From positions 1 through 64,000 of the forward strand of contig NZ_QQZY01000005.1 in assembly GCF_003351045.1 (NCBI RefSeq): a stretch of 64,000 nucleotides of DNA. Reading direction: 5' to 3'. Made by a program: the position numbers and the translations under genes. The notes under the pieces were generated by a model. The model made no database searches. It saw only the letters and a list, made by a program, of their open reading frames with translations, and was not told the origin of the DNA. This stretch comes from Gaiella occulta (GTDB lineage Bacteria; Actinomycetota; Thermoleophilia; Gaiellales; Gaiellaceae). This document shows positions 57,450 through 64,000 of this stretch, in pieces (positions within the stretch are counted from its first letter, which is position 1; every line of letters begins with the position of its first letter).

Positions 57450-58943
57450 GTGGTCGCTCCACCGTCGCGCAGCCGCGGCCGGGCGGCCCGCCTCGTGGAG
57501 ATCGGCGTCGACAACAGCCTGCTCGTCGTGCTCGTCGCGGCCCTGGGGACGATGCTGCTCGGCCTCGCGCCGCAGATCCTCGTCGGCGACAGCTGGATGA
57601 CGCTCGTCGCCGGGCGGGAGATCGTCCAGCACGGCCTTCCCGGCCGCGAGGCGCTCACCGTGATCCCGTCCGGACGCACCTGGACCGACCAGCAGTGGCT
57701 CGCCCAGCTCGCCTTCTACGGAGCCTACGCCGCCGCCGGGCTGCGGGCGACGCTGCTCCTCCACGTCGTCCTCGTGACGGCAGCCACGGCGATCGCGATC
57801 GGCGCCGCGCGCCGGCGCGGCGCCACCGCGCGCAGCACGCTGCCGGTCGTCGCCGCCGGCCTGCTCGTCGCTCCGTGGTCGTGGACGCTGCGGGCGCAGG
57901 CCGTCGCGCTGCCGCTGTTCGTCGTGACGCTCGCCCTGCTCGCCTCCGATCGCGAGCTGCGGCGGCGCCGCACGCTCCTCGTGTTCCCGCTCCTCGTGCT
58001 GTGGGCGAACGTCCACGGGTCGGTCGTCCTCGGCGCCGCGATCGCGACCTGGGCCGGCCTCATCGGCCTCGGCGAGCTCATGCTGGGCCGCCCCACCCGC
58101 GCGACGGCCCGGCGCTGCGCGGCGCTCGTGCTGCTGCCGTGGGCCTGTGTCCTCGCGACGCCGTACGGCACGGCGGTCGCCGGCTACTACAAGCTCATGT
58201 TCGTCGACAGTCCGGTGGCGAAGGCGGTCACCGAATGGCAGGCGCCGAAGCCGCACGGCTACCAGATCGCGTTCTTCGTCGTGGCGCTCCTGACCGTCGC
58301 GGTCGCGGTCATGGGGCGACGGCGGCTGTCGCTCTTCGACCTCGGCGTCCTCGCGCTCACGCTCGCGGGCTCGCTGCGCAGCGCGCGCGGGATCGTCTGG
58401 TTCGCGCTCGCGCTGTCGGTGCTGCTGCCGGTCGCGCTCGACGCGGTTCTCCCGCCCGACCGGGCACCGGTGCGGCGGCGCACCGGTCTCGTGCTCTGCG
58501 TCGCGGCCTGCGTGACGCTCGCGACGGCGGTTGCCGTGTGGGTGCCGCGCGGCGACGGCTGGTATGCGAGCGAATGGTCGTCCGAGGGCGCGCGCGCGGT
58601 CGAAGCCGCGCTGCCCGGCCTCCCGGCGGGCCGGGCCGTGCTCCCGAGCGACCGCCACGCCGACTGGTTGCTGTGGAAGGTGCCGTCGTTGCGCGGCCGC
58701 ATCGCCTACGACATCCGCTTCGAGCTCCTCGACGACCGCGAGCTGGCGACGCTCGCGCTCTTCAAGGCCGTGCGGCCCGGCTGGCAGCGAGCGGCGGCCG
58801 CGTATCCGATCGTGGTCGTCGATCCGACGGAGGACCGTCGCCGGGTCGCGATCCTGCGCCGGCAGGGAATGCGTCTGCTCTACCGCGGCCGCGGCATGGT
58901 CGTGCTCGCGCGCGGATCGAGCGCGGCCGGCGCGGCCGCTTGA
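57450..58943 (+). CDS. Polytopic membrane protein (glycosyltransferase-like, GT-C fold candidate)
   Basis: A 497-residue protein from GTG 57450 with 9-11 predicted helices. After the first helix a loop contains LVGDSWMTLVAGREIVQHGL, then LTVIPSGRTWTDQQWLAQLA: an acidic residue near the first loop (GDSWM) as in GT-C glycosyltransferases, and the DQQWL motif known from an actinobacterial family of unknown function. A soluble C-terminal part of ~110 residues follows (RAVLPSDRHADWLLWKVPSL). It overlaps the convergent gene by 64 bases. Confidence 0.75.
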   Translation: MVAPPSRSRGRAARLVEIGVDNSLLVVLVAALGTMLLGLAPQILVGDSWMTLVAGREIVQHGLPGREALTVIPSGRTWTDQQWLAQLAFYGAYAAAGLRATLLLHVVLVTAATAIAIGAARRRGATARSTLPVVAAGLLVAPWSWTLRAQAVALPLFVVTLALLASDRELRRRRTLLVFPLLVLWANVHGSVVLGAAIATWAGLIGLGELMLGRPTRATARRCAALVLLPWACVLATPYGTAVAGYYKLMFVDSPVAKAVTEWQAPKPHGYQIAFFVVALLTVAVAVMGRRRLSLFDLGVLALTLAGSLRSARGIVWFALALSVLLPVALDAVLPPDRAPVRRRTGLVLCVAACVTLATAVAVWVPRGDGWYASEWSSEGARAVEAALPGLPAGRAVLPSDRHADWLLWKVPSLRGRIAYDIRFELLDDRELATLALFKAVRPGWQRAAAAYPIVVVDPTEDRRRVAILRRQGMRLLYRGRGMVVLARGSSAAGAAA

Positions 58944-60037
58944 CGGCGGCCCTCCGGAGCGAGTGCGAGCGCCACCGTCGATGCCGCCACCCCGAGGGCC
59001 GTGGCGGTCTGCCAGGCTTCGCCGTTGCCCGTGCCAGGGACGAGGACGAACGCGATCGGCACTAGCCAGGCCGGCGACAGGCGGGGGCGCATGACCGCGA
59101 CCGGCGCGAGCAGCAGCGCGTAGGAGTGGAGCCACACGATCGGCGAGGCGAGGATCATCGCGAACGCGGCCAGGCCGAACGCGCGCCGGTCGTCGCCGCG
59201 CCGTCCGAGCAGGAACGCGGCAACGAGCGCTGCGAGCGCGACGGCGGCCCACGCCGCCCGCGCCAGAGCCGGATCCACGCCGGCATCCACGAGGATGGCC
59301 TTGACGGTGTAGCTGTCGGAGGCCACCGAGCGGCCCAGTCTGCTCAGGCTGGCCGGATAGCCGGCGAGGCCCGAGAAGCCGAGCAACCCCCACAGGGCGA
59401 GGGTCACAGCCACGGCGACGGCCGCCGTCCACACGGCGGCCGCGACCCGGCGCGTGGCCGCGAGCCACGCGAGCAGCGGCCAGCAGAGGATCTTGGCGGC
59501 GATCGCCAGGCCGCCCGCCGCGGCGACGCCGCACAGGGAGTCGCGCCTGCGCCAGCAGATCGCGGTGCCGAGCAGGAGCAGGATCGTGACGTTCCCGGTC
59601 TGGACGGCGGCGAGGACGGGCGTCCACAGGAACGCCGCCCCGTAGCAGCGCCAGTCACGCACGCCGAGGAGCCACAGCGACGCCGGGACGGCCGCCACGA
59701 GGAGCGCGGCGAAGACGATATCCGGCCCGGGCACGAGCGTGAACGGCGTGAGGGCGAACGCGGCGAGAGGCGGGTAGCCGAATCCGGGGTAGGGCGAGGC
59801 TCCGGCGGCCACTGCTCGCGCGGCGGGGAGCAGCGTCCGCTCGAAGTCGACGCCGAGCAGACCGCGGCGGTAGTGGTACGAGAGAAAGGGCGGCACGATC
59901 GCCAGCGGAAGCGCGAGGAAGAGGACGAGGTCGCGCAGACGGCGGGGCGACGGGCGCCCTCGCAGAGACGACCTGCTCGGCAGTCTCACGATCTCACCGT
60001 ACGGAGTCGCACCCGCGCCGCCAGGGCGCTGCAGCAT
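58880..60037 (-). CDS. DUF2029 (GT87-type) membrane glycosyltransferase
   Basis: A 385-residue protein, about ten helices. LLGVDFERTLLPAARAVAAG, then ASPYPGFGYPPLAAFALTPF contains the D-x-x-x ... YPP motif of GT87/DUF2029 polyprenyl-phosphate mannosyltransferases. Further motifs QTGNVTILLLLGTAICWRRR and SPIVWLHSYALLLAP (WxHY-like) also fit. It would add mannose or another sugar to an envelope lipid outside the membrane. Convergent overlap of 64 bases with the preceding gene is unusual in length. Confidence 0.8.
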   Translation of the reverse strand: MLQRPGGAGATPYGEIVRLPSRSSLRGRPSPRRLRDLVLFLALPLAIVPPFLSYHYRRGLLGVDFERTLLPAARAVAAGASPYPGFGYPPLAAFALTPFTLVPGPDIVFAALLVAAVPASLWLLGVRDWRCYGAAFLWTPVLAAVQTGNVTILLLLGTAICWRRRDSLCGVAAAGGLAIAAKILCWPLLAWLAATRRVAAAVWTAAVAVAVTLALWGLLGFSGLAGYPASLSRLGRSVASDSYTVKAILVDAGVDPALARAAWAAVALAALVAAFLLGRRGDDRRAFGLAAFAMILASPIVWLHSYALLLAPVAVMRPRLSPAWLVPIAFVLVPGTGNGEAWQTATALGVAASTVALALAPEGRRQAAAPAALDPRASTTMPRPR

Positions 60038-60191
60038 TGCATCCCGGTCGAGACGATCCTAGACTTTTCGCCAGTTGCCGGATTCGGCCCCGCGCCGCAG
60101 AGTGACAGAGCGTCGGCGGCCGGGGAGCGCATCGCTTCTTGCTCCGGCGGATGGACGGAACGTCGATAACTGCGGCAGGGGAGGGTTTCAC

Positions 60192-60410
60192 ATGCAGGAT
60201 GTTCTCAACGCGGTGGCTGTGCGGCTGCAGAACGCGTGGTTCCAGGTTCGCGAGGAGGAGCGCGGCCAGGGCCTCGTCGAGTACGCGCTGATCATCGCCA
60301 TCGTCTCGCTCGGCGCGATCGCTGCGCTCACGTTCCTGAAGGGCACCATCACGGGCCTCTTCAGCAAGGCCGGGAGCACCATCAACGGCGTCACCGTCGG
60401 CGCGCCCTAG
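60192..60410 (+). CDS. flp: Flp/Fap-type class IV pilin
   Basis: A 72-residue prepilin. Basic leader ends ...REEERGQGLVEYALIIAIVSL: prepilin cleavage is expected after the Gly before QGLVEYAL, giving the class IVb N-terminus with Glu5. One hydrophobic helix follows and the tail ends KAGSTINGVTVGAP. Major pilin candidate of the Tad system encoded downstream. Confidence 0.9.
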   Translation: MQDVLNAVAVRLQNAWFQVREEERGQGLVEYALIIAIVSLGAIAALTFLKGTITGLFSKAGSTINGVTVGAP

Positions 60411-60421
60411 ATCGATGTCTG

Positions 60422-60467
60422 CGATGGGATGGCAGCCGCCCCGTGGGGGCCGGCTTCCATTCCATCG
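60422..60467 (+). terminator. Stem-loop after the first pilin
   Basis: CGATGGGATGG (60422-60432) pairs with CCATTCCATCG (60457-60467) with one G-U. It lies 11 bases after the pilin stop and may end or attenuate its transcript, allowing higher pilin output than downstream genes. Confidence 0.55.
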
Positions 60468-60559
60468 TGTAGGACGGCCTTTCGTGCCAGAGCGGCACGG
60501 CGAGATGCGGGAGAGCGGGGCCGGCTGGAGACACAAACGAAAAACGGGGGCGTTACAAC

Positions 60560-61120
60560 ATGAGAACTTCGTTGAGATCCCTGGCCGGCCGCCTTTGGAG
60601 CCCTGTGCGGCGGCTGCGGGCGAGCGAGTCCGGACAGGGGCTCGTCGAGTACGCGCTCATCATCGCGATTGTCTCGCTCGGCGCGATCGCGAGCCTGACG
60701 TTCCTGAAGGGCAGCATCACCGGTCTCTTCAGCAAGGCGGGGAGCAGCATCAGCGCCGTCGCGGTCGGAGGCGGCGGCGGAGGAGGGGGCGACACCACTC
60801 CGCCTTCCATCGTGATCAACTCGCCGTCCGACGGTCAGACGGATGTGGACGATAAGCCGACCTACTCGGGGACCTGTGGCACCGCTGCAGGCGACCTGAC
60901 GACGATCAACCTCACGGTGACGTACGTCAGCGGGCCCAATGCGGACTCGAACAGCCCGTACGTGCTGAGCGCAACGTGTAGCGGAGCCGGGACGTGGTCC
61001 GTCACCCATCCGAATTCACCAAAGCTCAAGAAGAAGGACGTCTACAACGTGACCGCCACTCAGGCCGACGGTTCGGGCAACGTCGGCAGCGATACGAATC
61101 AATTCACGGTCAAGGACTAG
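60560..61120 (+). CDS. Flp pilin fused to a bacterial Ig-like domain
   Basis: A 186-residue protein. The first ~75 residues repeat the pilin (SGQGLVEYALIIAIVSLGAI, then LTFLKGSITGLFSKAGSSIS) nearly identically to the upstream gene. A run of eight glycines then leads to a ~105-residue Ig-like domain: TTPPSIVINSPSDGQTDVDD, YSGTCGTAAGDLTTINLTVT, VLSATCSGAGTWSVTHPN, NVTATQADGSGNVGSDTNQF. The two Cys could form an intradomain disulfide. It could decorate or tip the pilus fibre. Clearly a tandem duplication of flp with added domain. Confidence 0.85.
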   Translation: MRTSLRSLAGRLWSPVRRLRASESGQGLVEYALIIAIVSLGAIASLTFLKGSITGLFSKAGSSISAVAVGGGGGGGGDTTPPSIVINSPSDGQTDVDDKPTYSGTCGTAAGDLTTINLTVTYVSGPNADSNSPYVLSATCSGAGTWSVTHPNSPKLKKKDVYNVTATQADGSGNVGSDTNQFTVKD

Positions 61121-61167
61121 CAACGCGCAGACGATCACCTGCCTGGTCGGCGACGACCGAAACGGTC

Positions 61168-61200
61168 GCGAGGGGTGACCGGACACCGGTCACCCCTCGC
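61168..61200 (+). terminator. Strong stem-loop terminator
   Basis: A perfect 15-bp stem (GCGAGGGGTGACCGG at 61168-61182, complement at 61186-61200) with an ACA loop, 47 bases after the fusion-pilin stop. It separates the pilin genes from tadE. Confidence 0.8.
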
Positions 61201-61343
61201 TGAGGATCCGGGCCGCCGCCCCACAACCGTCACCAGGCCGAAAACGTTGCATTCCACGCCGGCGGCGCTAACCTGAGGTCGTCTATCGTCGTATCGGGCC
61301 GGGAGACGAGCGGGCGACGGACGCAAGGAGAAGGGGGACTGCG

Positions 61344-61817
61344 GTGCGACACCGCTCGGTGCGGGGGGAGCGAGGCCAGGCGACGGTCGAGTTCGCCATC
61401 GTGATCCCGCTCCTGCTGCTGCTCGTCGTCGGGCTGTTCGAGTTCGGCAAGACGTTCAACTACTGGCTCAACCTCAACCACCTCGCGAACGAGGGCGCCC
61501 GCTGGGCGGCGGTCGACAGGGTTCCGGGCAACCAGACGCCGACGGGCGACGATATCAAGGCATACATCCGGAGCCAGATCCTCACCGGCGAGCTGCAGAC
61601 GAATGTCGGCTCGTCCGGGATCACGCTGTGCTTCGACGGCGCGAGCCCGACCCAGCCGCAGGTCGGCGACGCGGTCACGGTGGCCCTTGCGGCGCCGAAC
61701 CCGATCAAGCTGCTCTCCGACGTGATGAACATCACGATCCGCGGCAAGGCGACGATGCGCCTCGAGCAGGCGCCGACCGCGGACAAGCTCGCCGGGTGGG
61801 TGAAGTGCGCCAGCTGA
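61344..61817 (+). CDS. tadE: TadE-like pseudopilin
   Basis: A 157-residue protein, GTG 61344. Prepilin-like start RGERGQATVEFAIVIPLLLL with the TadE signature (G-Q-x-x-VEFA...P). A ~130-residue extracytoplasmic domain follows (FGKTFNYWLNLNHLANEGAR, WAAVD), ending in a Cys. A minor pilin of the Tad secretion machine. Its 3' end overlaps the TadG-like gene by 13 bases. Confidence 0.88.
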   Translation: MRHRSVRGERGQATVEFAIVIPLLLLLVVGLFEFGKTFNYWLNLNHLANEGARWAAVDRVPGNQTPTGDDIKAYIRSQILTGELQTNVGSSGITLCFDGASPTQPQVGDAVTVALAAPNPIKLLSDVMNITIRGKATMRLEQAPTADKLAGWVKCAS

Positions 61818-63562
61818 GACGCGACGAGCGCGGCAGCGTGCTCGTGGTCGTGGCCGTCGCCGTGCCGACGCTGATGGTGATCATGGCGATGGCGATCGAC
61901 TTCGGGAACTGGTGGGTCCACAAGCGCCAGCTCCAGAACCGCGTCGACGCCGCCGCGCTCGCCGCCGGCGTCGCCTACGGCACGCTGTTCAAGGACTGCG
62001 CGACCAGCCCCGACGCGACGGGCGCCGCGATCACGAACGTCGCCAAGCAGTACGCCGGCGTCGGCAGCAGCTACAACGCGAGCGTCAACGACCCGGCCAA
62101 GCTGACCGTGAAGGTGAACGCGACGAGCCTCGACACGGCCGACGGCAGCGCCGGCGGGCCGTGCAGCGCCCACGCGGCCGACGACATCTCGCCCGCGGGC
62201 AGCTACTGGACCGAGGTTGCCGCGCGCGAGAACAGGGTGGCGAGCTTCTTCGCCGGCTTCGGCGTGCCGACGCCGACGATCGCCGCCCGCGCGCGCGTGG
62301 CGCTGATGCGGGCGAGCAGCGCGAGCGGCATGCGGCCGTTCGTCCTCGCCGACGCGGCCGCCGTCTCGTGCGTGAGCGCGACCTACCCGAACGGCACGGT
62401 CGCGCTGGCGCGCGTCGGGGGCAGCACGACGCAGTGGAGCGGGACGCCGTCGTTCACCATGCCGGGTGCCGACGCGCCGATCTCGATCAAGGTCGGCTGC
62501 GGCTCGGGCGCGCCGAGCTACCCGCAGAGTGCCTACGTCACGCGCGTCCAGACGAGCGGGCAGCAGCCGCGGCTCACGAACATCCGGCTGCAGCCGGCGG
62601 CCGCCTCCTCGTGCACGAACGGGAACCCGTACTTCATCCCGCGCAACGGCGCGCCCTGCCAGATGACGGTGACCGCGACCGTGTCCTTCGCGAATTCCAA
62701 CAACCAGTTCGTGCGTGCACAGGTCGGCAACGACAACCCCTTCAACCTCACCCACGGCTCGGGCAACGACTGGTCCGGAACGTTCACCGTCAACCCCCGC
62801 ACCGGCGTCGGCCCGAACGGCGCCCAGCCCGTCAAGATCCTGGCGCGCAACACGGCGAACGGCAGCTACTCCACCATCGGGGAGGCGCGGATCCAGGCGG
62901 GCACGGCCGCCAACCAGGGCCCGATCGCGAACGTCGTGCTCCAGAACTACGCGAGGGCGACAGGGCAGCCCCTCGGCCAGATCACCGTCACGCTGCGGGG
63001 CCTCAATCCGAACGAGGTCGTGACACCCGACGCGGGTGCCGACTGCGGCTCCGGCAACCTCTCGAGCCAGTTCGACAACGGCTGCAGCGGCCCGTTCCAG
63101 ATCAAGTCCGGCACGGCCCCCTGCCGCACGACGGCGCCGTTCGACTGCCTCGGAGGGATCGGCGACGGTGAGCTGTCGACGCTCTCGGACGGGAACGACA
63201 ACAGCAACTACAACCGGCGCTGGGCCCCGGGCTCGAGCTGCACCGCCAACCGCTGGCCGAGCAACATCTCGCCCGGCGACCCGCGGCTCGTGACCGTGTT
63301 CCTCACCGATGCTCTCCCCGCCAAGCAGGACGGCAACGACGAGTACCCGATCACCGGCTTCGGCGCGTTCTACGTCACCGGCTGGGACGGCGCCCCGTCG
63401 CGCTGCAACGGCCAGAACGACCCGCGACCCGACGATGCGGCGAGCGGCGCCGTCTGGGGCCACTTCCTCAAGCTCGTGCTGCCGTCCGCGAACGGCACGG
63501 CGGGCACAGAGCCCTGCAACCCCGGCGATTCGGCCGCGTGCGTCGCCGTTCTCGTAAGGTGA
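61805..63562 (+). CDS. TadG-like Flp pilus assembly protein
   Basis: A 585-residue protein from GTG 61805, inside the end of tadE. N-terminal DERGSVLVVVAVAVPTLMVI, MAMAIDFGNWWVHKRQLQNR, VDAAALAAG is the TadG/pilus-assembly start: a single helix with the D-x-G-x-x-x-x-x-R-QLQN-ADAAALA stretch. The ~530-residue outside part is rich in Ser, Thr, Asn, Gly and has ~14 Cys (disulfides likely) and no von Willebrand domain, unlike many TadG proteins. It may be a fibre-associated adhesin or assembly factor. Confidence 0.8.
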   Translation: MRQLRRDERGSVLVVVAVAVPTLMVIMAMAIDFGNWWVHKRQLQNRVDAAALAAGVAYGTLFKDCATSPDATGAAITNVAKQYAGVGSSYNASVNDPAKLTVKVNATSLDTADGSAGGPCSAHAADDISPAGSYWTEVAARENRVASFFAGFGVPTPTIAARARVALMRASSASGMRPFVLADAAAVSCVSATYPNGTVALARVGGSTTQWSGTPSFTMPGADAPISIKVGCGSGAPSYPQSAYVTRVQTSGQQPRLTNIRLQPAAASSCTNGNPYFIPRNGAPCQMTVTATVSFANSNNQFVRAQVGNDNPFNLTHGSGNDWSGTFTVNPRTGVGPNGAQPVKILARNTANGSYSTIGEARIQAGTAANQGPIANVVLQNYARATGQPLGQITVTLRGLNPNEVVTPDAGADCGSGNLSSQFDNGCSGPFQIKSGTAPCRTTAPFDCLGGIGDGELSTLSDGNDNSNYNRRWAPGSSCTANRWPSNISPGDPRLVTVFLTDALPAKQDGNDEYPITGFGAFYVTGWDGAPSRCNGQNDPRPDDAASGAVWGHFLKLVLPSANGTAGTEPCNPGDSAACVAVLVR

Positions 63563-63622
63563 GACGTACGCCCCGGGTAGACAGGAGCAGCGGAAACCGC
63601 GATAACGAGAAGGGGCGGGCGG

Positions 63623-63745
63623 ATGACGTCGGGGGCCGTGGGAAATGGAGATGAGATGCAGCAGACGGTGAGCAGCGTGTCGGCGGCGCATCCCGGGCGC
63701 CCTTCGGACGAGAGGACACCCCGCCGCGGGACGGGGAGGGCGTAG
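63623..63745 (+). CDS. 40-codon ORF before the TadZ-like gene
   Basis: ATG 63623 to TAG 63745 gives MTSGAVGNGDEMQQTVSSVS and a basic tail, one base before the TadZ start. No SD of note and no family. May be non-coding leader. Confidence 0.2.
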   Translation: MTSGAVGNGDEMQQTVSSVSAAHPGRPSDERTPRRGTGRA

Positions 63746-63746
63746 C

Positions 63747-64000
63747 GTGGCGAACGCGATCCGCACGCTCGTCGTCCTCGACGCCGGTCTCAGCCACGAC
63801 CGGATCCTCGGCGCGCTGCCCGACGACGCGAACGTCGACGTCGTCAGCGTCGTCGAGGGCATGGACGCGGCCGGCCGTGCGCTCGAGAGCACGGACTGCG
63901 ACGCGCTCCTGATCGCCTGCGAGGGGTACTCGGACCGGGTGCTCTACCTGATCGAGAGCGCCGTCAACCAGGACGGAGAGCGGCCCGTCATCGTCCTCTG
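63747..64000 (+). CDS. TadZ/CpaE-like pilus assembly ATPase, N-terminal part (runs off the window)
   Basis: GTG 63747 with GGGGAGGG in front starts a frame open to the window end: VANAIRTLVVLDAGLSHDRI, LGALPDDANVDVVSVVEGMD, LESTDCDALLIACEGYSDRV, YLIESAVNQDGERPVIVL. This is the atypical receiver domain that precedes the MinD-like ATPase in TadZ/CpaE (degenerate acidic pocket, 'DALLIACEG'). Position after tadE/tadG-like genes fits. The ATPase part lies beyond 64000. Confidence 0.7.
   Translation, partial: MANAIRTLVVLDAGLSHDRILGALPDDANVDVVSVVEGMDAAGRALESTDCDALLIACEGYSDRVLYLIESAVNQDGERPVIVL

Noticed and set aside
1-64000. tRNA, rRNA and CRISPR arrays
   Set aside because: No cloverleaf with a T-loop consensus, no rRNA-like sequence and no regularly spaced repeats were found. 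Absence by eye is not proof.

Overview
The window is high-GC, densely coded DNA from an actinobacterium. The gene style (Ig-like secreted proteins with W-x-R-C repeats, DUF427 and DUF3179 proteins, many GTG starts, ATGA/GTGA overlaps, a Tad pilus locus) resembles the Thermoleophilia/Gaiellales side of the phylum; that placement is inference. No rRNA, tRNA or CRISPR array was seen. Three reading frames are interrupted by a single in-frame UGA exactly where the family has its redox cysteine. Each UGA is followed at bacterial-SECIS distance by a perfect hairpin, so the organism very probably makes selenoproteins. No sel genes are in the window.

Layout. 1-1324: scar of an island: the end of an IS256-like transposase, the last ~290 codons of a DUF1998 protein (DrmB-like), the first codons of a following gene (DrmC position), and a ~220 bp inverted-repeat element. 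1354-8274: an unrecognised secretion locus. It has an ECF sigma factor and four small exported proteins, each paired with a membrane-anchored two-cysteine partner, plus a fifth partner with an anti-sigma-like topology. Four promoters share GTTAC-N16-CGA. This is the best candidate for an undescribed system. 8530-10995: Fic remnant, MFS exporter and divergent LysR regulator. 11088-15034: four overlapping genes for a UDP-diacetamido-uronic acid type sugar. 15053-19100: subtilase, SpoIID/LytB protein and RmlB on the other strand. 19226-25410: HD-GYP protein, selenoprotein peroxiredoxin, ECF sigma factor, DUF3179 protein, glutaredoxin.

25528-31983: truncated diacylglycerol kinase, two-component pair, STAS protein, glutamate-cysteine-ligase-like enzyme, secreted Ig-like protein. 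32266-39660: membrane protein, GrdB-like selenoprotein, HAD phosphatase, Zwf, a chimeric gnd/glk remnant, a deiodinase-like selenoprotein, DUF427 protein and a decayed glycogen-debranching enzyme. 39851-42914: a three-gene insert (frameshifted PD-(D/E)XK protein, exonuclease-BRCT protein, unknown) lying between remnants of two carbohydrate enzymes. 43429-56651: a metal/thiol redox region with MerA carrying an HMA domain and two MerA-like flavoproteins. It also holds a MerT-like protein, an ECF sigma factor with zinc-finger protein, a radical SAM-methyltransferase-CDP-alcohol phosphotransferase operon, and CcdA with a TlpA-like thioredoxin. 56786-60037: NarL-type regulator and two polytopic membrane proteins. 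60192-64000: start of a Tad/Flp pilus locus (two Flp pilins, one fused to an Ig-like domain, TadE, TadG-like, TadZ/CpaE).

Redox chemistry recurs: selenoproteins, glutaredoxin, TlpA/CcdA and three disulfide reductases. So does envelope biogenesis. Gene decay is unusually visible, with at least six recognisable remnants.
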